NCBI GenBank assembly: GCA_903889815.1
Contig: CAISYX010000105.1
Location: forward strand, 1 to 10,768
From: an uncultured Gammaproteobacteria bacterium
GTDB lineage: Bacteria > Pseudomonadota > Gammaproteobacteria > Pseudomonadales > Pseudohongiellaceae
Length of the DNA: 10,768 bases
Direction of reading: 5' to 3'
Shown: positions 1 to 5,593 of the stretch, piece after piece
Layout of the letters: each line of letters begins with the position of its first letter
Numbering within the stretch: position 1 is the first letter of the stretch
The notes under the pieces: generated by a model
Database searches by the model: none
Told to the model about the DNA's origin: nothing
What the model saw: the letters and a program-made list of their open reading frames with translations, nothing else
Position numbers and translations under genes: made by a program

Positions 1-182
1 CGGCGGCCTTCTTCATCGCGGCGTCTGATGGCGGCTGCAATGGCCTGTTCCTTGCCACCATAGCGGCGGAAGGGGAAGGATTCCTGGAACTGTTTGTCGT
101 CGTAACGGATGCGCACCCAGGCACAATTGGTGCCGCGGGATTCGATGATGCTGATGTGATGAAGCGGATCCAGATTTTTCAC
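1..182 (-). CDS. AP2-domain-like protein, N-terminal part (runs off the left edge)
   Basis: The reading frame opens at a GTG (182-180, minus strand) and stays open to the window edge, giving 60 codons; the 3' end is outside. An AGAGAGG purine run lies 5 nt upstream of the GTG and supports this start. The peptide reads as a compact beta-strand segment followed by a helix: AWVRIRYDDKQFQESFPF, then RRYGGKEQAIAAAIRRRDE. The pattern of a basic strand, Phe, YGGK and an Ala-rich helix ending in RDE is what bacterial AP2/ERF-like DNA-binding domains look like, often found in phage or HNH-associated proteins and small regulators. DNA binding is therefore an inference from the pattern. A phage-integrase-type arm-binding domain is an alternative. 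It lies 72 nt downstream of the small gene at 255-557 on the same strand, so they could share a transcript. Another frame from an ATG at 204 overlaps it but its composition looks random. Confidence 0.6.
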   Translation of the reverse strand, partial: MKNLDPLHHISIIESRGTNCAWVRIRYDDKQFQESFPFRRYGGKEQAIAAAIRRRDEEGR

Positions 183-204
183 AAAAACCTCTCTCTCGTT
201 TCAA

Positions 205-228
205 TGCAGTCTTCGCGAAGCGACTGCA
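205..228. repeat. Perfect 7-bp inverted repeat (hairpin) between two minus-strand genes
   Basis: TGCAGTC at 205-211 pairs with GACTGCA at 222-228. The 10-nt interior contains a second self-complementary core, TTCGCGAA (212-219). It lies in the 72-nt gap between the small gene ending at 255 and the AP2-like gene starting at 182. No run of T follows on the minus strand, so it is not a standard intrinsic terminator. It could be an mRNA stem that affects processing, or a dyad operator for the AP2-like protein; neither is shown. Confidence 0.5.
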
Positions 229-254
229 GCGTGCGGGCTCCCCACTGTCTCCTG

Positions 255-557
255 TTACAAGCGCTGGCCCATGTGGCAGGCCATGTGCTGAATCACGCCT
301 GGCTTCTGGCAGGCGATTCTGGAGATCTTGTATTCGTAGTCCTTCGCTGCAGGGTCAAGTCCTACCGCTTCGCCTATGGCCGCCGTCAGGTCAGCTTCCG
401 CTGCCTGTCTGGTCAGATAGGGGCCGGAGATATTCACTTGCAGAGTGGGCTCGTTGGGGGCTATCGCAATAATGTAAAAATTTTCAACGTTCATTGCTTC
501 TACAGTACTGATCATGGCGATGTCCCGGGCTAGAACGTCGCTAAAGACAGTGACCAC
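255..557 (-). CDS. Small hypothetical protein
   Basis: This is an open frame of up to 100 codons that I do not recognise. Its composition looks like a real protein rather than a shadow: an alternating strand-like segment (FYIIAIAPNEPTLQVNISGP), an Ala-rich acidic helix (AAEADLTAAIGEAVG), then KDYEYKISRIACQK and a C-terminal tail with Cys and His. There is no signal peptide or membrane segment. The start is uncertain. The longest version begins at a GTG (557) without a good ribosome site; internal ATGs at 515 and 494 would give 86 or 79 residues, and the conserved-looking part begins after the last of these. A GAGGAG sits at 590-585 but has no start codon at the proper distance. It is followed on the same strand by the AP2-like gene. 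No function is proposed. Confidence 0.55.
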   Translation of the reverse strand: MVTVFSDVLARDIAMISTVEAMNVENFYIIAIAPNEPTLQVNISGPYLTRQAAEADLTAAIGEAVGLDPAAKDYEYKISRIACQKPGVIQHMACHMGQRL

Positions 558-639
558 ATCAAGGGTCTCTGGATCAGACTATTACTCCTCGTGATTGAGA
601 ACGGCAGGGCGGCCGTTTTGTTGCCCGCTGAACTGGAAA

Positions 640-662
640 AAGTTGTCTTTTCTCTACAACTT
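640..662. repeat. 7-bp inverted repeat in the divergent intergenic region
   Basis: AAGTTGT at 640-646 and ACAACTT at 656-662 form a perfect dyad with a 9-nt spacer. It lies in the 274-bp gene-free stretch between the minus-strand small gene (from 557) and the plus-strand transferase (from 832). A TTGACA hexamer (661-666) overlaps the right arm, but no convincing -10 is found at 16-18 nt. The symmetry and position fit a regulator-binding site for either flanking gene; this is inference. The rest of 558-831 shows no gene I would support. Confidence 0.35.
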
Positions 663-831
663 GACACGCGGCGCATTATCCTGCTTTTCGATATGCCGTG
701 GATAGCCCTGATTGTGGCCATTTTGGGCAGAAAACAAGCAATTGCGGCCGCTGAGCACCCGGATGCCGGCGTGTATTTTGCGGGGGCGTGGCATAGAATC
801 GCCGGCACTTCGCCAAGGAATCCTCCGTATC

Positions 832-1524
832 GTGTCGCCTGTGCGCATCAGCATCATCCTGCCTGTTCTGAACGAAGCGCCTGCTCTGCAGCAGTATCTG
901 CCCTTGTTGCAGGAGGCGCGCGCAGCCGGCCACGAAGTGATCGTGGTGGATGGCGGCAGTCGCGACAATGGGCCTGTGCTGGCGGCACCGCTGGCAGATC
1001 GGGTGCTTGTGACCGAGCCTGGCAGGGCGCGACAGATGAATGCCGGCGCTGGGATGGCGACTGGGGATGTTCTGTTGTTCCTGCACATCGACACGCACTT
1101 GCCGACAGGGGCGCTTACCTTGCTCCAGCAGCATTTCGCGCAAGGTTCGCTGCAGTGGGGCCGCTTCGATGTGCAGCTCAGCGGGCAGCATCCGGCGTTT
1201 CGCGTCATCGAAACGATGATCAATCTGCGCTCCCGGGTGTCGGGCGTGGCCACCGGCGATCAGGCTTTGTTCCTTCGCGCCGCGCTGTTTCGCGAGCTTG
1301 GCGGCTTTCCTGCGGTGCCCTTGATGGAAGATGTCGCCATCACTAAAACGCTTCGCCGTGTCAGCCGGCCGCTGTGCCTGCGCGAGCGGGTGGTGACCTC
1401 CAGCCGGCGCTGGGAGAAGCATGGGATTGCCCGCACAGTGCTGTTGATGTGGTGGCTGCGGTTGCTCTATGTGCTGGGCGTGTCCCCCGAACGGCTGCAT
1501 TCCATGTACGTGAAGAAGAAGTGA
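832..1524 (+). CDS. TIGR04283 family glycosyltransferase (family 2-like)
   Basis: Predicted 230-residue cytoplasmic, GT-A-fold transferase of the group named rSAM/selenodomain-associated transferase 2. Visible motifs are the N-terminal strand with PVLNEAP (11-17), VVDGGSRD (38-45), GRARQMNAGA (64-73), a DxD-like metal/nucleotide site at LHIDT (84-88), GDQALF (142-147) and PLMEDV (163-168) with the acidic pair expected of a catalytic base. A hydrophobic stretch near 201-216 may touch the membrane. The GTG at 832 is chosen because the family fold starts within a few residues of it and AAGGA lies 12 nt upstream; a GTG at 841 is an alternative, and the open frame upstream to 712 has no family-like sequence. 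The stop is 7 nt before the TIGR04282 gene, so the two are almost certainly co-transcribed. Donor and acceptor are unknown. Homologues often accompany radical-SAM or arsenosugar genes, none of which is seen here. Confidence 0.88.
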   Translation: MSPVRISIILPVLNEAPALQQYLPLLQEARAAGHEVIVVDGGSRDNGPVLAAPLADRVLVTEPGRARQMNAGAGMATGDVLLFLHIDTHLPTGALTLLQQHFAQGSLQWGRFDVQLSGQHPAFRVIETMINLRSRVSGVATGDQALFLRAALFRELGGFPAVPLMEDVAITKTLRRVSRPLCLRERVVTSSRRWEKHGIARTVLLMWWLRLLYVLGVSPERLHSMYVKKK

Positions 1525-1531
1525 CAAGCTA

Positions 1532-2227
1532 ATGAATTCAAATGAAAAAATGGAATTTCCGAGTGGCGTCGTCGCCGTGTTCGCCAAGACGCCGCAGCGT
1601 GGCGCTGTAAAAACCCGTCTGCAGCCGCTGCTTGGGGAGGATGGTGCGCTTTCCCTTCACAAGTCCCTGATTCAATTCGTTTTCAGCAATCTTGAAGCGG
1701 CCGGATTGTGCCCGGTGGAGTTCTGGGTAGCCGTGGGCGATGGTACGCTGGAAGGTGATTCATTGCATGAGGATGTGTTTACATCAATTTGTAATATAAG
1801 GAATATATTTGAACAGGCAGCTGGCGACCTGGGCGCCCGCATGGCGGGCTGTGCACGACAGGTGTTGCAGCGCGCCGAATATGTGGTGCTGGTGGGCGCG
1901 GACTGCCCGTCGGTGGATGCCGACTATCTGCGCTGCGCTCTGGGGCATCTGGAGGCGGGCGCCGACATCGTGATCGGCCCGGCCGAGGATGGCGGCTATG
2001 TGCTGCTGGGGCTGCGCGGTGTGCCGGATTGTCTGTTTGCGGAGATGCCCTGGGGTACTGCTGATGTCTTGGAGACGACGCGCGCGAGGCTGCGGGCCGA
2101 CGGACTGGGATGGATAGAGCTGGACCCGCGCTGGGATGTGGACCGCCCGGAAGATCTGCCGCGCTGGGAGGCGCTGCGCAGGTCAGCTGCAGAACGGGAG
2201 GGCGGGGGGGGCGTTGCCGTGGGGTGA
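1532..2227 (+). CDS. TIGR04282 family (DUF2064) glycosyl/nucleotidyl transferase
   Basis: Protein of 231 residues with the GT-A-like fold of the DUF2064 family (rSAM/selenodomain-associated transferase 1), related to nucleotidyltransferases. Motifs in order are FAKTPQRGAVKTRL (17-30, the nucleotide-binding entry), DLGARM (99-104), GADCPSV (122-128, the metal site) and GPAEDGGYVLLGL (149-161), with the closing WDVDRPEDLPRW (211-222). All family landmarks are present, so it should be active; the substrate is not known. It begins 7 nt after the TIGR04283 gene, with a GAAGAAG purine run across the end of that gene as the possible ribosome site; an ATG at 1550 is an alternative start. Two oddities are an AT-rich patch with ATA and AGG codons (about 1776-1815) and a Gly-rich tail coded over a run of eight G (2204-2211), beyond the usual family end. 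Confidence 0.9.
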   Translation: MNSNEKMEFPSGVVAVFAKTPQRGAVKTRLQPLLGEDGALSLHKSLIQFVFSNLEAAGLCPVEFWVAVGDGTLEGDSLHEDVFTSICNIRNIFEQAAGDLGARMAGCARQVLQRAEYVVLVGADCPSVDADYLRCALGHLEAGADIVIGPAEDGGYVLLGLRGVPDCLFAEMPWGTADVLETTRARLRADGLGWIELDPRWDVDRPEDLPRWEALRRSAAEREGGGGVAVG

Positions 2228-2258
2228 GCGCGTGGTTCAGGCATTTGCAGCTATGATA

Positions 2259-2303
2259 GGCCGTTCGCGGGCAAGCCCGCTCCCACTCAGGACTCGCTCC
2301 CAC
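2259..2303. repeat. REP-like palindrome (Pseudomonas-type) with a partial second unit
   Basis: The segment contains GCGGGC-AA-GCCCGC (2267-2280), a 6-bp perfect stem with a very short loop, preceded by GGCCGTTC and followed by TCCCAC. On the minus strand this reads GTGGGAGCGGGCTTGCCCGC, the core of the repetitive extragenic palindromes abundant in Pseudomonas putida and P. fluorescens. The nine bases CGCTCCCAC occur at 2278-2286 and again at 2295-2303, so a second half-unit without its hairpin follows. It fills the gap between two convergent genes (stops at 2227 and 2315), the usual place for REPs. It may act as a bidirectional transcript end or an mRNA-stabilising stem. Confidence 0.75.
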
Positions 2304-2312
2304 AATGGGGTC

Positions 2313-3025
2313 TCAGACGAGCTCTTCGCGCTGCAGGAAGGTCACATAGCGGTTGATGATGATCTGATCGGCGCGCTGCAGATCCACAATGCGGCAGCCG
2401 CACATGGTCTGGTTGCGTTCCCTGTTGTACTCGTAGTAAGCAATTTCGATCTTCATGTCCACGTTCTGCTCCAGCGCCTGAATACGGATTAAAGCGTCGA
2501 ATCTCTCGTTCAGCTGCAAATCCGGCTCTATCTTGCCGGGAAATGTCACGTGGATACCGGTGGCGGACATGTTGATCACGCGTCCGTTCAGGAACGGTTC
2601 GCGTTCGGGCGAGCTGAAGCGCGCGATGGTGGCCATGCTGCCGGGCACGTAAGCGCGGAAGGCTTCGCGGCGCTGCAGATACAGCATCTTGGCGGGAAAG
2701 GAGATCTGGTAGTAGATGCCATCGGCATTCTTGAGGATGCGGCTGCGGACGAGGTCTCTGCGTGCACCTTGATGCCGTTGATGCTGGCGCGGATGCTGAA
2801 ACTTGCGCCATCTTCGATCTTGCGACGACCATCGCGGGGCGTGATTTCGTCCATCAGGAAATAGCGTTCGGCCAGATTGGCATCCAGAATCATGGTGTTG
2901 TAGAGCTGCGCGCCGTCGTCGAACTGAACGTTCACGCGGCTTCGCTCTGCCTGCAGGGCCCGGAACACCCCGAAGATGTCACCGGCGCCGTAGTAGAAGC
3001 GGTCTTGTCCGTCGTTTAGTGCCAT
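2313..3025 (-). pseudogene. ycgR: YcgR/FlgZ-type flagellar brake (PilZ domain), frameshifted
   Basis: The family binds c-di-GMP and slows the flagellar motor. The first frame (ATG at 3025) codes for an N-terminal YcgR-like beta domain up to about residue 90 (ending NGIKVHAE). It then leaves the family pattern, while the next frame continues it directly with DLVRSRILKNADGIYY. Restoring one base near 2756, so that GAGGAC replaces GAGAC, gives HAEDLV and an uninterrupted protein of 237 residues, normal for the family. The PilZ half keeps both c-di-GMP motifs: RxxxR in RREAFR (restored 120-124) and NxSxxG in NMSATG (152-157). No second lesion is seen, so the break is either very recent or a sequencing or assembly error. 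It follows flgN by 18 nt on the same strand, as in the P. aeruginosa flgM-flgN-flgZ order. A downstream restart at the ATG at 2687 would give the PilZ half alone. Confidence 0.85.
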
Positions 3026-3043
3026 TTACGCGTCTTTTTGTCG

Positions 3044-3502
3044 TCAGGCCTTCGCAATGGCCCGGGTTGCTATCTGTTTGTTGGTCCCACCCTGGCTGGT
3101 GTAGACACTGCTTTGCGCCGATTTGCCCTGCATGATATCCAGCACATGGCGATTGCTCAGCCTGCTGCGGTGCACTATGGCCCCATTGATGTCAGTAAGG
3201 TCGGCGCAGGTCTTCAACCTGCGCTGCAACGCCTCGTAAAGAGTGCCGAAACCGGCCTTGTCGCAGTAGTCCCTTAGGGAATTATTGTCGGCCGAGCGAC
3301 CAAAAGATGCCAGCATTTTTCTTCGCGAATCATCGTTTCCTTCAATGGCAGCCAGCAGCTGTGCCTTCTCCATCAAGGTTTTGTTCAAGGCGTCGATATC
3401 ACGGGAAGCCAGTTGATCCCGTTCACTTAGCAGCAAGGCAGCCAGAGATTCGGCGTTGTGCAGATCCTTTTCGAGAAGGCTTTGGATGGATTTGTCACTC
3501 AT
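3044..3502 (-). CDS. flgN: Flagellar export chaperone FlgN
   Basis: Protein of 152 residues, mostly helical, with the FlgN family layout. A long N-terminal amphipathic helix (about 5-57, rich in Leu, Glu and Gln, including ESLAALLLSERDQLASRD) is followed by a second helical region (75-118). The C-terminal tail is flexible and polar (SSVYTSQGGTNKQIATRAIAKA region), and this is the part that binds substrate. FlgN holds the hook-filament junction proteins FlgK and FlgL in the cytoplasm and passes them to the flagellar export ATPase. AGGAG at 3512-3508 lies 5 nt upstream of the ATG, a clear ribosome site that fixes the start. The gene sits between flgM (118 nt upstream) and the PilZ gene (18 nt downstream), all on the minus strand, which supports the family call more strongly than sequence alone because FlgN proteins diverge quickly. 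Confidence 0.88.
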   Translation of the reverse strand: MSDKSIQSLLEKDLHNAESLAALLLSERDQLASRDIDALNKTLMEKAQLLAAIEGNDDSRRKMLASFGRSADNNSLRDYCDKAGFGTLYEALQRRLKTCADLTDINGAIVHRSRLSNRHVLDIMQGKSAQSSVYTSQGGTNKQIATRAIAKA

Positions 3503-3620
3503 GGGAACTCCTGTGTTCAGCCGGAAGGCGGATCAATGTTCACAATTGCAAGGGCAGACGCGCCTGCGTGGAGACGACGCTGCTCATGCGTTCATTGCTG
3601 GATTCAGGACAGTTCTCAGC

Positions 3621-3944
3621 CTAAAGCTCTGACTCGAAGCCGAGTATCCGTTCTGCGATGCGATCGTAGTTGAACTGATACTGGCCATTGGCGATCTGAT
3701 TGCGGAGCTCGGTCACTCGGGCCTTGTCCACATCGGGGAGTTGCTGGATCTGAGCTTCGAGGCCCCGCAGGTCGATGGCTTGCGAGCTGATGTGCACGGT
3801 ATCGCCGCCCGCAGAACGAGAGGACTTCTGCGTCGCCACGGAACTGATCGAGACGGGGCTTGTGCCGCTCGTGCCGCTCGTGCCGTTGCTGCGCTTGTCC
3901 GTCGCTGTCTGTGTTGCGTTGCTGCCTATCGTGCTTACAGTCAT
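3621..3944 (-). CDS. flgM: Anti-sigma-28 factor FlgM
   Basis: Protein of 107 residues. The C-terminal half (48-107) is the FlgM domain: DTVHISSQAIDL, then a helix with PDVDKARVTELRNQIANGQY and the closing FNYDRIAERILGFESEL, the part that holds the flagellar sigma factor FliA. The N-terminal half is low in complexity and disordered (Ser/Thr/Gly-rich), as expected for a protein threaded unfolded through the flagellar export channel. It contains a GTSGTSGTS repeat coded by a 9-bp tandem repeat. FlgM keeps FliA inactive until the hook is complete and is then secreted. The ATG at 3944 has AAGG 9 nt upstream. The gene heads flgM-flgN-PilZ. Many relatives have flgA just upstream; here the adjacent sequence is instead an opposite-strand FleQ-type HTH frame. 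Confidence 0.93.
   Translation of the reverse strand: MTVSTIGSNATQTATDKRSNGTSGTSGTSPVSISSVATQKSSRSAGGDTVHISSQAIDLRGLEAQIQQLPDVDKARVTELRNQIANGQYQFNYDRIAERILGFESEL
3859..3885. repeat. 9-bp tandem repeat inside flgM (about 3 units)
   Basis: The unit GTGCCGCTC on the plus strand is repeated nearly three times within the flgM frame, encoding GTSGTSGTS. The unit length is a multiple of three, so gain or loss of a copy would change only linker length in the disordered export segment of FlgM. Confidence 0.6.
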
Positions 3945-3959
3945 GACATCTACCTTGGT

Positions 3960-4172
3960 ATGCGGGGTGTTTCGAGTACCTGCAACGCCGTTTTACCGGA
4001 ATTGCGCGGCAAGCTCAAATACTCTCCCTTCGATCAGGCCCTGAATGATGCCGGCGGGGTGGTAGCGCGTGCTGCCGACCGGTTGAATATCCGGCGCACG
4101 ACGCTGGTCGAGAAAATGCGCAAGTACGACATGCACCGGCGTACGGAAGGTATGGAAGACTTCGACGCCTGA
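3960..4172 (+). CDS. Orphan FleQ/FlrA-type C-terminal HTH (small protein or gene remnant)
   Basis: The frame from the ATG at 3960 encodes 70 residues. Residues 28-58 (LNDAGGVVARAADRLNIRRTTLVEKMRKYDM, in parts) match the Fis-type helix-turn-helix at the C-terminus of the flagellar enhancer-binding proteins FleQ/FlrA. The stretch VVARAAD, the turn, then RRTTLVEKMRKY is highly characteristic, so the homology is firm. The receiver-like and AAA+ sigma-54-interacting domains are absent: the sequence upstream is flgM in antisense. The ATG has no clear ribosome site and no start is well supported, although the open frame extends back to 3741 through flgM. It may be the tail left by deletion of a fleQ paralogue, or a stand-alone DNA-binding protein acting at FleQ sites. 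It diverges from flgM and ends 6 nt before the convergent DUF3108 gene. Confidence 0.55.
   Translation: MRGVSSTCNAVLPELRGKLKYSPFDQALNDAGGVVARAADRLNIRRTTLVEKMRKYDMHRRTEGMEDFDA
3969..3995 (-). promoter_or_regulatory. Candidate FliA (sigma-28) promoter for flgM
   Basis: On the minus strand TAAA (3995-3992) is followed after 15 nt by CTCGAAAC (3976-3969). The enterobacterial FliA consensus is TAAA-N15-GCCGATAA, so spacing and the CGA core match while the other -10 bases do not. The element lies 24 nt upstream of the flgM start codon, and flgM is commonly FliA-dependent. It overlaps the beginning of the plus-strand HTH frame. The match is partial and this remains a candidate. Confidence 0.3.
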
Positions 4173-4178
4173 CAGTGC

Positions 4179-4946
4179 TCAGAGGCCGTGCAGGGCCTCG
4201 CGATTGACGGTGGCTGCTTCCAGCGAGAGGCTGGTTTCAGTCCCCGAAGCACTCACTTGTTCCAACTTCACCAGCAGATAGTGCCAGTCGGTGGCCAGCC
4301 AGACGGTTGTGCGACGCCGACTGTCGCCACTGCGCACGCGCTCGATCTTGACCGTGTTCAGCGGACCCAGCGGCGTATCGATGACTTCCCGGGCGCTGAC
4401 ACGATAGACCTGCTCGTCGATCTCGTCGCCATCGGCCACCGCGTAAGTCATCTCCGTCAGGGCCCGGGCACCGATGTCGTAGCCAATGCTCTGACTGTAG
4501 CTCAGCTTGTCCTGCACCCCGTTCTGTAACGACAGTGTCCAGTTTTCTTCGTCCATCGTGCTGAGTGCCGTCATGGCAGCCCAGTCGAAGCTGACGGCTT
4601 CTTCGCGGCTGCTCAGGCCCGTCTGGGAGTAGCGGTAATGAAGCGGCACAACCTGGGTTCCGTCCCAGCGGAAGTCGCTGGACTCGATGACCGTGCCGAC
4701 AGTGGCTCCCAGCAGTTCCAGGGTCAGGCGATTCTCGATGCGATAGATGTTTTCTCCGATGCTGGACTGAGCCCGATACGCCGTCGCGCTCATGCCAAGC
4801 GCTCGGGCGAGGTAAGTCGCTTCGTAGAGTGGCGGATTGTCGAGCGTGGCGGCGGGTACGTCCTGTGCCAGCGCGCCTGAGACAGTGCCGGCAAGCAGCG
4901 CGACAAAGCCAAAGTGCCGGGACAGGCGGCCCAGAGCGCGGTTCAT
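4179..4946 (-). CDS. DUF3108 domain protein, predicted exported
   Basis: Protein of 255 residues. The start is the ATG at 4946 because it overlaps the purN stop as ATGA and is followed at once by a signal peptide: basic MNRALGRLSRHFG, a hydrophobic core (FVALLAGTVSGALA), and predicted cleavage after ALA at 27. The mature part is beta-rich and resembles DUF3108 proteins: LYEATYLARALGMSATAY near the start (40-57), NRLTLELLG (72-80), a central SFDW, and the late VYRVSAREVIDTPLGPLNTVKIERV (180-204) with TTVWLATDWHYLLVKLE (213-229), typical of the family's final strands. The fold is likely a lipid- or outer-membrane-associated beta structure; the biochemical role is unknown. A protein of this kind follows purN in Pseudomonas as well, so the linkage is conserved, but nothing suggests a purine enzyme. 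It is the last gene of the purM-purN transcript. Confidence 0.83.
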   Translation of the reverse strand: MNRALGRLSRHFGFVALLAGTVSGALAQDVPAATLDNPPLYEATYLARALGMSATAYRAQSSIGENIYRIENRLTLELLGATVGTVIESSDFRWDGTQVVPLHYRYSQTGLSSREEAVSFDWAAMTALSTMDEENWTLSLQNGVQDKLSYSQSIGYDIGARALTEMTYAVADGDEIDEQVYRVSAREVIDTPLGPLNTVKIERVRSGDSRRRTTVWLATDWHYLLVKLEQVSASGTETSLSLEAATVNREALHGL

Positions 4947-5593
4947 GTCGCGTACTCGCGCAGGCCGTTGGCAGCCAGCCGCTCGCCGTCCAGCCATGCG
5001 TCATTGTCCTGCATGCGCAGCCGTCCTGCTGCGAACAGGCTGACGGCTCGGGGATAAATGCGATGCTCCTGCTGCGAGACGCGCGCCGCGAGCACGTCAC
5101 GCGTGTCGCCGGCAAGCACCGGCACCACAGCCTGCAGGACGACCGGTCCGCCATCCAGTTCTTCAGTGACAAAATGCACGCTCACGCCATGCTCCTTCTC
5201 GCCCGCTTCCAGAACGCGTTCGTGGGTGTGGGTGCCGCGGTAGAGAGGCAACAGCGAAGGGTGAATATTCAACACGCGGCCTGCATAGTGGCTGACGAAT
5301 GCCGCGCTGAGTATGCGCATGAACCCGGCCAGCACCACCAGTGCGGGTGCGAAGCTGTCGATCTCGGCAATCAGACGGCGATCGAAGGATTCGCGGTCAG
5401 GAAACTCCTGATGACGGATGACACGGGTGGGAATGCCTGCCCGGGCAGCGCGCTCCAGCCCGAAGGCGTCGATATTGTTGCTGATGACGCCGCAGATGGC
5501 GTAGTCACCCGTTGCGCTCTTGTCAATCAATGCCTGCAGATTGCTGCCGTTGCCGGAGATCAGGACCACGATCGGGCAGGGCGCATGGCTCAT
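4943..5593 (-). CDS. purN: Phosphoribosylglycinamide formyltransferase (GART)
   Basis: Cytoplasmic enzyme that moves the formyl group from 10-formyltetrahydrofolate to GAR, giving FGAR in de novo purine synthesis. The 216 residues include the phosphate-binding loop SGNGSNLQ (13-20), the folate-binding LAGFMRILS (88-96) and all three catalytic residues: Asn109 and His111 in NIHPSLLP, and Asp147 in ELDGGPV. These equal Asn106, His108 and Asp144 of E. coli PurN. Length is normal. The start is the ATG at 5593, which overlaps the purM stop as ATGA; its own stop overlaps the DUF3108 start in the same way, so all three genes are probably translationally coupled. GAAGG upstream, inside the purM end, can serve as ribosome site. 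Confidence 0.97.
   Translation of the reverse strand: MSHAPCPIVVLISGNGSNLQALIDKSATGDYAICGVISNNIDAFGLERAARAGIPTRVIRHQEFPDRESFDRRLIAEIDSFAPALVVLAGFMRILSAAFVSHYAGRVLNIHPSLLPLYRGTHTHERVLEAGEKEHGVSVHFVTEELDGGPVVLQAVVPVLAGDTRDVLAARVSQQEHRIYPRAVSLFAAGRLRMQDNDAWLDGERLAANGLREYAT

Noticed and set aside
661..666. TTGACA as a -35 box
   Set aside because: The bases 17 nt downstream (CTTTTC) do not form a -10 element.
794..799. TAGAAT as the -10 box of the transferase pair
   Set aside because: No acceptable -35 at 16-18 nt upstream and no extended TGn motif, so a promoter cannot be claimed.
591..1346. 251-codon frame overlapping the TIGR04283 gene
   Set aside because: Composition is Arg/Ala/Ser-rich and lacks any motif; the true transferase lies in another frame.
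3741..3959. Upstream extension of the HTH frame through flgM in antisense
   Set aside because: The translated segment is Arg/Ala-rich with no similarity to FleQ domains, and flgM is certain on the other strand.
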